This document shows positions 37,698 to 51,169 of a stretch of 64,000 bases of DNA, in pieces (the stretch's first letter is position 1; each line of letters opens with the position of its first letter). The notes below the pieces were generated by a model. The model was not told the origin of the DNA, searched no databases, and saw only the letters and a list, made by a program, of their open reading frames with translations. The DNA is from Megascapheus bottae (Eukaryota > Chordata > Mammalia > Rodentia > Geomyidae): assembly GCA_024803745.1 (NCBI GenBank), contig JANJXV010000024.1:17865927-17929926 (forward strand). The letters are read 5' to 3'. The translations under genes and the position numbers were made by a program.

Positions 37698-39093
37698 CAT
37701 AAAAAAATTCAAACTTTGGAAACACCCAACTATTTTACTGCACACTACATTTTTTACTGATGGCATATGGATAAAATTACTTGAAAAAGTCACAGGTAGT
37801 TGGTGAACAATCAGTTTCAGTCTACAAAGTAGATCGATCTCTGGCTTAGACTAATCTCTAATCGAGGAAACTGGAGATACAAATTAGGACCTGTCATCTG
37901 AACCTGTCCCAGTCAAGCTTCTTTATATTCTGCCTCTTTATACCTTGTGTGCTTATTCTATTCCATTTCAAGTGTTATTTCTATGTTTAGTTAGAAAATA
38001 CAACTCATTGGCTCAAATATGAGAAGGGTTCGGGGAAAATGAGTTTCTGGACACCATACTAAATAATGTCAATGCCTCACTGAAATGTTTATCTTAAGGA
38101 AGGGCTAGAAGACTAAGAGGGACCTGATTAAAGACCTTGGCAAATTATGTTTGCCAAAAAGACCTGAATATTACATACAACCAAACTCTCAGCGCAATTA
38201 GGTAACCATGAGAATGTAAAGCAGGATGTATATGACTTTTTAACTGGTATAAGGGAAAGTGTCTTGAAAGATTCAAGGAGAAATCACCATACTTGAAACA
38301 TACTTTACAAATTTTAAAAAATGGTGGTGCATTGTTTTTGTAGTCCTATACACTTTTGGGAGGCTCTAATATACATTTGGAGACTCATGAAGTTATTTAG
38401 CAATTGATGAAAATCTTAAAATGGTATAACATTTTTTATCATTGAAAAATAAAAGCAAACAAAACCTACACCAGAATTCAGGTTACATGACAGAGCTAAA
38501 AAATAAGAATAAAAAATAGGAGACAGTATAGCTGTTATGAACCCATATTGAACTGATAGAAACCATTCTATTATAAAAGCAAAATGTCTTGAGACTTGTA
38601 TTAAAACCAGTATCACTGTTCATTACTTTCAGGATATATAACAAGAATATAAACTTAAAGGTCAAAAATATAAGAAAGAAAGCATTAACAATATTCATCT
38701 GACCATAAAAAAACAAGAAAAAAATGAAGTCAATGTATGTCAATGAAAAGCATAAAAGAAAGTTTTAACTTCTATTAGCATTCTAAATATATGATGCAAA
38801 ACCTACTAGTTATATTTAGAAACAGTACCAGGAACCTGCTTAAGCAAAACTTTGAATTACGTTGTCTAAAACATATCAGCAAGACTTAATACTGATTTGT
38901 ATACTAGATAAGCTCCTAAAACTTATTCATCTTTTCATAGAGAATACAATAATGACTAATTAAATTTCATGTAGTTCTAATTGGATAACATCTTCAGTTT
39001 GGAAGCTTATTTGATTTTCATTTAGAGGATAAGAAAAGAAATCCATTCTTATAGAAAAACAAACCTACCAACATTGGCCATTAAGAAAATGCA
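37698..39093. other. AT-rich DNA, nothing assigned
   Basis: No gene or named repeat. Minus-strand frames at 38416-38743 are hydrophobic and AT-driven. Confidence 0.4.
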
Positions 39094-39306
39094 CACCTAG
39101 GTATTGGTGGCTCATGCCTATAATTTTAGCTACACAACTGGCAGATGATTGAGGTGTGAAGCCAGCCTGGGCAGGATAGACTGCGAAACTCTAAGAAACT
39201 TCCGGAGTTGGAAATGAATAAGTGAATGTGTGGGAGAGAACTAGTCTTGAGCACAAAATCTCAGAGATGGCACCTGGGCCCTCAGTTCAAGCCCCAGGAC
39301 CAGCAC
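39094..39306 (+). mobile_element. Composite SINE (7SL/B1-like + Geo), diverged
   Basis: 'ggtattggtggctcatgcct' and 'agccagcctgggcaggatag' mark the head; 'gggccctcagttcaagcccc' marks the Geo 3' end. Its tail has become a (CA)n microsatellite. Confidence 0.75.
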
Positions 39307-39315
39307 ACACACACA

Positions 39316-39364
<49 letters not shown>
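39303..39364. repeat. (CA)n microsatellite at a SINE 3' end
   Basis: About 60 bp of CA with one CTCA step, occupying the tail position of the preceding SINE. Confidence 0.95.
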
Positions 39365-39367
<3 letters not shown>

Positions 39368-39505
39368 ATGAGAAAATACACAGCCATATACTTTCTTTGT
39401 GCATCATAATAATAGAAAATAGATGTGGGCCAGATGTTGTATCTGCTGCTTATAATCATAACTAGTCAGTATTAAGAAAGAGCAAGCCAATGAAAGGAAA
39501 AAAAC

Positions 39506-39678
<173 letters not shown>

Positions 39679-41211
39679 TTCAAAGGATCAGATTAGCTTT
39701 CATCAGCACTGCAGAGGGGCTCTAGCCACACTGAGCAGAGTCAGAGACCCAAGGAGAGTGGAAGGAGGGTTCTGGGTCTCAGTATAGTAAAATAAGGAAG
39801 TGGATAGGTTGTGAGATCAGGCAGCTGCAGCAGAAAGTCCCACTCTGGGCAGTGTGCACTTCCAGATAGGGCTGAGGAGTGAGGATTTTCAGAGATCAGC
39901 TCTGGGTTAGAGGTTTCTTAATGTTTGGCCTGGGTAGGGGAAGGAGGTGAGTGGATGTCACTGGGCCCTGAAGGCAGCAATGGGTTATGAGAAAAAAATC
40001 CATATTCCCATCACTGCAGGGGTAGATATTGGGAAGATCATGACTGGAAGAAGAGAAGCTTTAAGGAGGGAATTAGATCATGACTAATCTACCTGGTAAA
40101 TGTATCTGTGGTCCAGTGAAAGAGCTTTGGGTATGGGAGCTTTTCTTATTTGCTTTTCTGCTGGGTGAGGATACAGCAAGAAGGCCATGACCAGGCATCA
40201 TGATGCCAGCAACATCATCCTGGACTTTCCAGACTCCAGAACTCTAAGATTAGATTGTATTATATATATAGTACATATATTATTTTTATTGTGCATATAT
40301 TAGCATATATTACATATATAAATATTGACATTTTGTTATAGCAGCATGAACTGACAGAGACATAGGAAGAAGATAGACATAAAATAACTAGTCTAATAAA
40401 AATACAATACAAAACCAAATGTTTACCTTAGCAAACTATGGTAATTAAATTCCTAAATTGTTTTTCTGTTCATTTTTTTAGAACTCAGACAGAAAGATAT
40501 CTTGAGTGGTTTTAAAAAACTGCCACAAGTCAGAAGACATTTTCAGTAAATGCAATTGGATACATGTTACATATAGATATGTGTTGAGTAAGTTACCTAT
40601 AGCATGTATGTTAATAGTTCTCTGCAGAGAAACAGATCATTAGCCAAAGACACAAATGAGGAATAACATGGGCAGAACCTGTAAGCAAGTATCTTCAGAA
40701 GGTGAAACACAACTTGCTGGTAAACAAAGGAGGGAATTATCTGCTTTTGGAATTGTTCAAGTAAACAAAATTAAGACTACAGTGGGACTTCAGTTCCATA
40801 TCTTACTATGTTGGTAAAATGCATATAGAGAAAACTACTGCAATGGCAAGCAATAGTAATTATTTAAAGATGATATAGAGAAATAAAGCATTTTCATGCA
40901 TTGATGGTAGGTATCACTTAGAAAAATATCAGTTGGCACTTGCTGGTGTATCTGGACATGTACTTTTAATCTAGTCATTACAATCCTTTGATGCAAGATT
41001 CTTATTCACAAGAGGCAAAATGATGTGTGTAGTAGAAGTCTTTGTGTTAGAAAAAGACAACATGCCAACCAAATATGCATCAATGGAAAAACTAATCATT
41101 GTACATTAACACAGAAATTGGATATCACTGAGCTATGAAATTTGCTGAATATATCAAATGGAAAATTTTAGGGAAGACTGTATAAAATATAGTGCTCTTT
41201 CTTATTTTATT
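39679..41211. other. Non-repetitive DNA
   Basis: No element assigned. A TA-rich patch lies near 40257-40325. Confidence 0.45.
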
Positions 41212-43574
41212 TAATTTTTATTTTTATTTTTGAGGTTTTATTTTTTATTTAATTTTTTCCATATATTTTTATTGTAATTAATAGAAGGGTTCCATGATAT
41301 TTGCCAGATTTGTATGGTGCATTAATTCCCATACATTGATACCCTTTCACATGTCTTGGTCCCCATTTCCCCATTTCCCTTCCCCCCCCACCCCTCATTT
41401 TGTCCCCCCCCGTTCCCTATCCAATTTCAGATAACCAAATACAAATATATCCGATATATCAGGTAACAAAGTGAGATAGTGTAACAATATGAGATAACCA
41501 AGGGATGAGAGATAACATAGTACCTTAAGAACAACAATTGTTCATTATATGGCTTATGTTTACATCCTATTTTAAATGACAAGTTTAACAAACAATTGTT
41601 CAAGGAGGGAATCTCTAATTACAATCTCTGGGACTTAGTATTTAGAACTTAATCAAAATTAGGCTAAGGGTTTGTATGTCATAGAAACATATCAATTTAT
41701 GAAATAAAATATTATGTCTATAGAGTCATAGGTTTTTATGTCTATATAGTTATGTTTGTATTTCCATTACCATGTCCATAGCTTTGGGTATGCAGTTATT
41801 GAGTCCTCGCTCTTGTACTCTTTGGATTTAATAGCTACATATTAAGGGTACCATGCGCCTTTTGTTCCTTAGGTCTTGACTTGTCTCACTCAACATGATT
41901 AGCTCTAGATTCATCCACTTCCCTGCGAATGCCATTATTTTATCTTGTCTGTTGGCTATGTAGAATTCCATTGTGTATATATACCACATTTTCTGTATCC
42001 ATTCATCTGCAGTAGGGCATCTGAATTGTTTCCATCGCCTGGCTATTGTGAATAGTGCAGAGATGAACATAGCTGAGCAGGTGTCTTTATAATATCCTGG
42101 GTCATGATGTTCAGGATAGATGCCCAGAAGTGGTATGGGGGGATCGTAAGGAAGGTCTATTTTCAGTTCTTTAAGGAACCTCCACACTGCTTTACAGAGT
42201 GGCTGAACTAGTTTACAATCCCACCAGCAGTGCAGTAGGGTTCTTTTTTCTCCACAACCCTGCCAGCAACTGTCATTGTCTGAGTTCAAAATCTTGGCCA
42301 TTCTTGTTGGGGTAAGGTGGTATCTTAGGGTTGTTTTTCTTTGCATTTCCTTTATGACCATAGATGATGAACATTTTCTCATATGTTCTTCTGCCATTTT
42401 AATCTCTTCTTCTGATAGGTCTCTCTTTAGTTCCCTTGCCCATTTAGTGGATGGTTTATTGGGTTTTCAGGGGATTAGTTTCTTGAGTTCCCTGTAGATA
42501 CTAGGTATTAAGCATTTGTCAAATATATTGTTGGTGAATATCTTTTTCCAGTTGGTTGGCTGTCTCTCTACTTTTGCAACTATGTTTTTATCTGTACAGA
42601 AACTTTTTATTTTTAGGTAGTCCCATTTATCGAGTCTCTCTCCAATCTGTTGTGACCCTGGGATTCTGTTCAGGAATCTGTTGCCTCTGCCTATGAGTTC
42701 CATTGTCTCTCCTACTTTATCATGTAGCAGTTTCATGGTTTCTGGTCTGATGCTGAGGTGTTTGATCCACTTTGAGTTAATGCTTGTGCATGGTGAAAGG
42801 CTAGGGTCAATTTTTAGTTTTCTGCATGTGGCTGCCCAGTTTTGCCAGCACCAATAATTGAATAGACTGTGTTTGTTCCACTGTATATCTTTGGCTTCTT
42901 TGTCAAATACAAGTTGCCTGTAGGTATGTGGTTCTATTTCTGGGTCTTCTATTCTGTTCCACTGATCTTATGGTCTCTTTTTGTGCCAATACCAAGTGGT
43001 TTTTGTTATTATGGCTCTATAGTAGAGTTTGAAGTCTGGTATTGTGATACCACCAGCATTGCTCTTTTCGCCTAGAATTGTTTTGGCTATTCTAGGTCTT
43101 TTCTTGTTCCATATGAATCTTTGGATTATATCTTCAATTTCCGTAAAGAATGTCTTTGGGATTTTGATGGGGATTGCATTGAATTTGTATATCAATTTTG
43201 GCAGTATAGCCATTTTCACTATGTTGATTCTCCCTAGCCATGAGCATGGGATATCTTTCCATTTCCTAGTGTCCTCTTTAATTTCTTTCATTAGGCTTCT
43301 AACTTTTCATTGAATAATTCCTTTACATCTTTGGTTAAGTATAATTCCTAAGTATTTTATTCTTTTGGGGGCTATTGCGAATGGGATCATTTTCTTGATT
43401 TGGCCTTCTGTTTGTGTATTGTTGGTGTAGAAGAAGGCTACTGACTTCTGAAGATTGATTTTGTATCCTGCCGCTTTGCTAAAGTGGTTTATTAATTCTA
43501 GAAGTTTGGGAGTGGAGTTTGTTGGGTCACTCACGTAGAGGATCATGTCGTCTGCAAATAAGGTTATTTTATTT
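41212..43574 (-). mobile_element. 5'-truncated L1, antisense, ORF2 half plus 3'UTR
   Basis: The insertion starts, in L1 order, at the polymerase active-site motif and runs through the rest of ORF2 into the 3'UTR. An 11-bp repeat, ttattttattt, lies at 41212-41222 and 43564-43574; it is low-complexity, so only suggestive. The distal 3'UTR (about 41255-41570) matches the 44915-type tail, whereas 41571-41827 does not. The 3' end may be chimeric or carry a second short insertion. Confidence 0.85.
41828..43563 (-). pseudogene. L1 ORF2 fragment (reverse transcriptase end to C-terminus)
   Basis: The protein is the endonuclease/reverse transcriptase that drives L1 and SINE mobility; this copy is broken. 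The frame opens at 43561 with LFADDMILYVSDP, holding the catalytic FADD aspartates. It stays in one frame to the stop at 41828, interrupted by in-frame stops at 43307-43309, 42968-42970 and 42467-42469. No net frameshift is seen over 1.7 kb. Near the C-terminus CWQGCGEKRTLLHCWWDC fits the L1 motif CX3CX7HX4C. The endonuclease domain, most of the polymerase and all of ORF1 are missing. Confidence 0.9.
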
Positions 43575-43679
43575 TTTTATAAAAATAAAACAGGTAGCTT
43601 AGAAATCAATAATGGAAAACTTCGATTGCAATGACAGAAGAGAGTTGATAAATAAATCCAAGATAATGCTTGGTTTTTT

Positions 43680-43860
43680 TTTTTAATGTTATTGTAAAGG
43701 TTATGCACAGAGGGGTTACAGGTCAGGTAATGAGATATTTCTTTTTGAACAGTGTCACCCCCTCCTTCATTTCTTCCAGTTTTTTTCCCTCCCAACCACT
43801 CCCCCCCAAGTTGTACAGTTCATTTCCAACATAGTGTTTACTGAGTATAATGATATTTTA
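43680..43860 (-). mobile_element. L1 3'-end fragment, antisense
   Basis: A T-run, then 'gttattgtaaaggttatgca', 'gaacagtgtcaccccctcc' and 'ccccaagttgtacagttcat', matching the terminal 3'UTR at 7597. Severely truncated. Confidence 0.75.
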
Positions 43861-44283
43861 TATGTGATTACAATGACATCTACTGATCTGTCTCTAAAGG
43901 ATGAGTCTGAATATTTAACTTTCAATGAAACTACTTTTATATTTTTAGAATTATAAGATGTCTGTGTGCAATATGTCTGTAATAATTACTGCTTGAAATT
44001 GCAGTATAGAGCTCCTGCAACTTCTCCTTAAATTTGCTTTGAATTCACTAATCAATAAGTGTCAGTGTTGATTGTTTGTGAGTTATCTTGAGAATTTTGA
44101 GAAATACTGCAATGACTTTGGTATATTTGTTTGTATTTTGTCATTGCTGTTTTTGACCACAATTTCAGATATAATTAATTTTTTATTTGTATGATTCAAA
44201 GTCCTTGAGTTAATTTTAGTTTAGTTCATAGCATGATATCATTGCTATTGTCTCTTAAATTCTATTACCTCTTTATAAAATGT
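43861..44283. other. AT-rich DNA, nothing assigned
   Basis: Possibly old L1, but no landmark is firm. Confidence 0.35.
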
Positions 44284-44298
44284 ACAGTGTATTTTCTT

Positions 44299-44421
44299 TC
44301 TTTCTTTCCTTTCTCTCTTTCTTTTTTTGTCAGAATGGGGCTTGAACTATGGACTTGGGCACTATTCCTGAACTATTCATTTCAAGGCTAGCACTCAACC
44401 ATGAGCCAAAGTGCTGCTTGC
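44299..44421 (-). mobile_element. Stand-alone Geo monomer SINE with 15-bp duplication
   Basis: On the minus strand it starts at the Geo boundary ('agcagcactttggctcatgg') and continues 'gagtgctagccttgaaatga' and 'atagttcaagccccattctg', ending in an A/GAAA tail. There is no left monomer. A perfect 15-bp duplication, acagtgtattttctt, flanks it at 44284-44298 and 44422-44436. The element therefore inserted as a Geo-only copy. Confidence 0.88.
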
Positions 44422-44436
44422 ACAGTGTATTTTCTT

Positions 44437-44914
44437 CAAGCAACTTTTTTTATGACTTAGAGATTTCTGAGTATTTGAGATTACTGTTGGAAATGCCTAT
44501 TTGAAAATGTATTGTCTGAGTCTTCTATTTGAGTGAGTGATAGCTTACCGAGGTAGAGCTATTTTGAGCTGGGAATATGGGTAAAGAAACTGTATCTTAA
44601 TACCCAGTGATACTGACAAGCCTGGTGAAACTATTTTATATTTCTGTAGACTTTCTTTTTTGTTTTAAATTATTTTATCTTCATTTTCAGAATTCTAAAG
44701 TTTCTGTGGCATGTTACCTGGTCCATTTTCTTAACAATTAGCCTTTCTGTCTCTCACCTTTTCCAAAGTATTTTCCAGCTTTTTTAGCATTATTATCTGA
44801 ATCATTACAATTTTATCTTTCACATTACTGTTCCAGAATACTGTCTACTTTATTAGTTAACATACCCACTGATATTTCTTCCCCTCCCTCCTTTTCTCTT
44901 CTGTTTCTCCCCTT
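44437..44914. other. AT-rich DNA, nothing assigned
   Basis: Pyrimidine-rich; no gene or repeat assigned. Confidence 0.35.
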
Positions 44915-45690
44915 TTTCATATATCTTTATTGTAATTAATAGAAGGGTTACATTATATTCGCTAGATAGAAGGTGCATTCATTCACATACATTGACACCC
45001 TTTCTCATGTCTTGGTCCCCATTTCCCACCCCCCATTCCACCCCTCATCTTGTTTTCCCCCTTTCCTATCCAATTTCAAATAACCAAATACAAATATATA
45101 CAATATATCAGATAACAAAGTGAGATACTGTAACAATATGAGATAACCAAGTGATAGCAAAAGAAATGAGAGATAACATAGTACATTAAGGACAACAATC
45201 ACTCATTATATGGCTTTTGTTTCTATATCCTAGAGGTCCTTTCATTTAGCGTCATACTATATGGCCTTATGTATCTAGGTTTTGCTCTATTGCAAATCTC
45301 TGCTAGGAGAGTCCAAGGTTTCTACTGATTATGACAAATGAGGGAAACCATTGAGCCTGTGTTCCTTTGAGTTTGGCTTACTTCACTTAATATGATTTTT
45401 TCTAAGTCTTTCCACTTCTTAACAAATGGGGCAATGTCATTCTTTCTGACAGCCACATAGAATTCCATTGTGTACAAATACCACATCTTGTTGATCCACT
45501 CATCAACTGAGGGACATCTGGGTTGGTTCCATATCTTTGCTATGGTAAATAGTGCTGCAATGAACATCGTTGTGCTAGTGGATTTAGTATGTCCTTGTTT
45601 CTGGACAATTGAGTAAATGCCAAGTAGTGGAATTGCTGGGTCATAGGGGAGCTCTATGTTTAGTCTTTTGAGGAACTGCCATACTGCTTT
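44915..45690 (-). mobile_element. 5'-truncated L1, antisense: 3'UTR and ORF2 C-terminus
   Basis: The tail and 3'UTR match the 9539 and 15366 copies. The ORF2 end is open at 45322-45567 (for example QPRCPSVDEWINKMWYLYTM) and continues upstream to about 45690. No target-site duplication was found by eye. Confidence 0.88.
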
Positions 45691-48600
45691 TCAACCTTTG
45701 CCCTTTATAACACATAGTAGGGATAACTTATTTCTCATTTATAAGCAAGTCTATAACATTAGTTCTGGCCCATTATAAACATTTATTATGATGATTATTA
45801 CATTGTAGATTGCAATCTGTGTTTACAACCTTTCTATTTCCCTTCATTTTGAGAAGTATTATATACCTTCTGGATCACATATTCACTTAGTTTTGGTGCT
45901 TTCTACAAATTAGTGCTGTGATTTAATGACTTAATCAATTAGACTTACTTCATTTGAATTTAAACTCCTACTTCCATATTTTCAATCTCTAATGGGTGTG
46001 AAACTGAAGATAAATTGCTCCTGTATTTTCTGATTGTTTTCATACTTGTTTCTTTAGGAAAATATCTTCCAGATTGACTCATTTAAATGTGCTAAGCTAT
46101 GAGAACCTGAACTGCCCTTATTTGATTACTTTTCTTTTCTGAATTATTTGCAGATTTCTTTCCCACCCCTTGGATTATTAGGAGATCCCTTCTCTATTTA
46201 AAAAATATTTCGGAGAATTCAGTGGAGTATTCTCTACTATGCATTCCTTTTAGTAACATTTGAATGTATAGATATATTTGAAGATACAGATATTTTCTTT
46301 CTACATGTTACAGTGTATTTCTCCAAGCATTTACAAATATTTCTCATATCCTTTCCTAATTAGTGCTATTTGCAGTTTACTCTCTGTCCCTCTGTCTTTC
46401 TCAAATCATATACAATGTTTTGACCCCAAACTTTCCCTTACTAACACTGTAATTCATTTCTTTTCTGTTTTGAATTGGGTTTCAGATACTTTTAAGGATT
46501 CATTTTTGCTTTTTAGTTTCTTGGGTTGGCTTGCTACCTTTCCATAATGTTCATTTTTTTTCCTCTGTCTTGACAGTATAGCTTCCTCTGCCAACTTCTT
46601 TGAAGAGTGTCCTCCATATTAACTACGTGGTCAAATATTTGTAAAACTGTGGTTATTGTAATATTACCTGAGAATATCTCCACTAGGATTTGTCAGGATT
46701 CAAGAAAACACCAAGTTTTTCTCCTTTTCCATGTCACAGTGGTACTGCCCACGTCAGCATTGCTGTGATACTTCCTGGTAGCCCTAGTTAGGTGTATGTG
46801 CCAGGCAATGCCATCGGTGGGTTTTCTGGGGTCAGCCAGAACACTGATTTCATGCCAATAACGATAGCCTTTGCTTCTGTTTTGCCTGACTCCCTGTGCA
46901 TTGTAATGCAGGTTGTCAATTCGTAAGTAGCACTCCTTGGGCGGTTAATTGACTATGCTGTAGCTATTTGGAAAGATAATGCTGAATTATCCTTTTAATT
47001 CACATCATTAGGTTAGGATGGAACTAACGCGTTTAAAACATCTCCAGCATCCCCAGTGCCTGAGTGTTACCAAATGCTTGGCATAACTTTAATCCTTGAA
47101 TGACCCAGTATTATTGCATCATTTTACTAACACAACAACAACAAACCCAAAACCTATCAATGTGACAGTGAGTCCCCAAAGTCTTTCAATTAGTAAAGCA
47201 TGACATTATTTAAGCACATTTATAGCTTATATTGTTTGCTTGAAAACCATGCATCTCAGTTCTCAGTCTTCTGAGGAATGAGAGCCGCCGCTGTTGGACT
47301 CACCAACTGTTTTTGAAGAGCACTAATGTATGATACTCCTGTAAGACATTGGGGAAAGAACTACAAAGGTGAAGGTTGTGTTGGTCATCACACAGCTCAT
47401 TGACATCTCAATGACAATGACTTTAAATAGCAATCATGCTAATGTCTGTATCACCAATGCAACTAATAAAGCTGCTAGAAGAGTCTTTGCTGAGATATCA
47501 TTGTAGCCTTTGATTTTGAGGAGAAACTTTCAGTGGAACTTGTATTTGAATTGAAGTTTAAGCCCTCAGAAGAGTTGACCAAGAGAAAAGGTATCCACAT
47601 ATGTTTACTGAGTTCATGGTGTGTAATAGGATCTAATTAAAGGTCAGAAGGCAAAGCCCAAGGTCAAAGTGATCGTGTTGAGCAACTTATAACATGGAGC
47701 ACAGTACAGTTGATGTTGCTTGGAAGTTTGATGGGGAGGCAGGTGGAATGGGCAGTGTACCGAGGGTCAGGAAATCTTCTTGTGTCTCTGTCTAGATTAG
47801 CTGAATTCTCATGAGGACAACTTGTCATCCACCAGAGGACTGGAAAGAAACTGTTTCTGATGACCCACACGGCCAAGTCTTCCCAGCCTTTCAGGAAGTA
47901 CATCTTGTAAGTTGAGCTTCTCGAAAGTGCTGTGATTCATTCAGGGATCTCTAATGGGCTCGAATCTAATAGCATTGAGTATTGGATTGTCTCCAGTCAG
48001 AGATCGAACTCCATAGTTTGCATGTGTTCATTTCATGCGAAGCAGTTTAACGAAAGCCACAGTATTCCAAGAAAGTAGCTACCTCATCGCTCCCAGTGGC
48101 TCTGCACTGCTGTCCATTGAAATCACTCATTGTGTGTGGTGCTTATTCCATATCCGGAGATAACTCCGTAGATCCATATTTAGCTAGGCTTATTGAGTTT
48201 GGTTCATATTATTAACATTATTATGGGACTAATAATGGAAGCATATTTCATTCTTCACTGGCAGGGCATTGTGGTTATACCAACCTAGTAATAGCTCAGT
48301 AGATAGTGTCAATAAAATATCCCATTTATAATCTCTCCTGGAAAATCAAATATTCCTGTAGGATAAAAATATGAGATGACTCAAGTTAATTTAGCCTGAT
48401 GACTAGAAGGATTCATTAACTCTTTGAAGAGAAGGTCAGATCTGAGCACTCAGGGATTGGACCAGGTACTCTTGATCAAGCTCTCTGCTTCCTGACAACT
48501 GTAGTGCTACTGGGAATATCTGGTTGAATGGGAAGACTTCGGAGTCAGATGCAAGTCACATACCCATCTGTGATGGAGCTGGATCCTAGTTTTGTGTCAG

Positions 48601-51169
48601 TGTTCAGTCTCTGAAACATCATAGGGCAATGGGTTTGTGGACATGTTTGGAAGATAAATATGAATGATTATTTGAATCAGAAAAATGCAATTTTATCTTT
48701 ATTATTTAGAATATGTTGCAGGGAAATGAGGAGCCATTGTTGCTCTTCCCTTAACGTAGATCTTTAAGAATGGCTTTTCTTTATTGATTTAACTTCTATA
48801 TCATTAAAAATTTCTCATCCTTCACTTGAAAATGTGGGGGATCTCTCGATCTTTGGGTTATATGAGGAGACTCTGTCTTCTAGGTAACTAGTGAAACTTT
48901 TCTTCCTATTCTCTTGGCAATTTTCAACTTAGAATCCTCTAGCAGTTTTACACCATCTTTAGTTGGTTTCCTTGTTTTTTACTGGGTGCTTTACAGGACT
49001 TGGAACTATGAATGTCTAACAAGGTTTATTTAAACATGTCCTCATGTATATCGTTACAGAAAGGGAATCTTAAAGGATTTATTTAGAGAAGATGTGAAGA
49101 CCCTGAAAGGAGCTGACTGACCTTTGTACCTGGGTAGCCTCCATTCCTGAAGCCCTCACATCTTATTTATTGACTGAAGACAGTAAAGGATATTTTGTGG
49201 TAAGATGCCTATAAACTGTGCTTTAATATTTCAGTCAAATTTCAGTGACTCTCCATGCCACTGTGGGAAGGGATTTGGGGCCAGAGTATTTGAAAGCATA
49301 GCACCTCTGTATTCATAATCATAAAGAGATATTCACCATCCAGAGCCGGGGGTGGGCTTAGGACAGTTTCTCTCATGTTCAGATTTTCTCTTTTTCCTCT
49401 CCAAGTTTGGTGGATCTGGCTTTTAATTACAAAGGATTTCATTTTGTGTAAAACATCTTTTCTTCATAGCTAGTATTTGGATGTCGCTTTTATTTCACTG
49501 TTTTGTTGTTTCTTGAGTCATGCTGTAATTACTTACTTTTAAAAGAGAATAATACCATATGTGTATGCATGAAAAAGTCACAGAGCATATTTAAACCATT
49601 TCCCATATATTTATTTTTGTGTATTTTATCACTAACATATTCTTGAAATATGATAACATATTATATAACTTGGCTCCTGAGGGAGGAAGCTCAGTTGACC
49701 TTTAAATGGTGATTTCTTTTTCTCTCACCTCCAAAGTCAATGTCTCAGAGTGCTATTATTTGGAAGAGAAGAAGACATTTCTTGACAATCACCAAACCTG
49801 TGTGTGCGGAGGGGTTTGTGGGAGGAGGAGAAATGAAAACTTATGCTTTTAGCATGCATCAATATTGTTCAACAGATTCTTGCAAGTATTGAAAAGACTT
49901 GTTTCATAATAATGTGGTGATAAAAATTTTTCCCATCCTTGTTAGTTTAATCATTTCTCTAAGCACCTTTCTCTTTAAATGAGCTTTCTATTGTTCTCTT
50001 TTTTTAAATTATTACAATCTGATAATGTACAGTGAAAGGCAAATCTGAAAAGGCACTTGTGGTTCTCATTTAACAGATGAAACAAAGGAGCCTGGGAGGC
50101 TGCTATCAAAAGCTTGGCTAGATTGTGAAATGAAATGCAAGGTTAAATGGGAAATCTGTTGTGCTTAAGCTGTGGAGAAGATATGCATTTGTAGTGGCAT
50201 TGAATAACTTTTAACTTCACTTTTGAATTTTCTATTTGATTATGCCTGGATGAATGAAGTGTTTGGAAAGATAAAGGAAGGCTGAGGCCACAGAACAGGA
50301 AAGCATCCATTCATATGTCATGTTAAGGGTAGAATTGAGAGCTAATGCTGGTTCTCCGGATTCGCTGGTGATATGAATCTCAATGGGTTCATGGGCTTCT
50401 CAATGAGAAGAAGAAGGAGAATCCTCCCGGGGGGATTATTTTATATCAGTGAGTAGGAACAGAAACAGCATGTATGTAAAACATGAGCTATATGATAATT
50501 AGGATAGCTTTTATAAGGAAAGGATGGTTGGAGACTCAGATCCCTTAATTCATACCTTATTAAAGGGAGGCCTGTGTTACATATTTTCTCTCAGGTTGGG
50601 GTACATGAATTGCCCTACTACTCCATGTCCCGCACCTCTTAGAGCTTCTCTGAAGCTTTCTGACACTATGACAAAAAGCAATTCTCTGCTTTTTGCCAGT
50701 TATTGTCTATCATAAATCTCACACCGTTTATCTCTAATAACAAGGGATTCAGACAAGCCTGGTAAATGCCACCATAGTTTTCCTGATGGGTGAGACTTTC
50801 AGAGATTCATGGAAAGCAAAATTTCTCCTCCCAAATCAGAAGGAGGTGCAATGTTGGGATGGTTAATCCTGACTTGAACTTGGAAAGATTGAGAAATGCC
50901 TAGGATATTTGTACAGTAATTCTTGGTATATCTGGGGTATTTCAAAAATGATTGAGTCATGAGAACTCTGGCCTGGTATGTAATCTCTTGGTAGATTCAA
51001 CACATGGCATAGGCCCTTGGAAAGTGATAAAGCTGTAGAAAGTGGAGCCTAGAGAGAAAACATAGGTACTTGGGGGGTCTATCTGGTCCTTAGGGCTCAT
51101 ATCTTGCAGATTCCTCCCTGTTACTGTCCCATTCAGCAGTAATGTAATACTAATGAGTGATAAGTGAGA
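45691..51169. other. Long stretch with few recognisable repeats
   Basis: About 5.5 kb without a SINE or L1 I can identify, unlike the rest of the window. No exon-like open frame with a known domain was seen; frames at 46278-46547, 47664-47903 and 49242-49442 look like chance. Confidence 0.5.

Noticed and set aside
47160..48000. Processed pseudogene suspected from a patch of balanced base composition
   Set aside because: No frame gives a recognisable protein, and no poly-A tail or flanking duplication was found.
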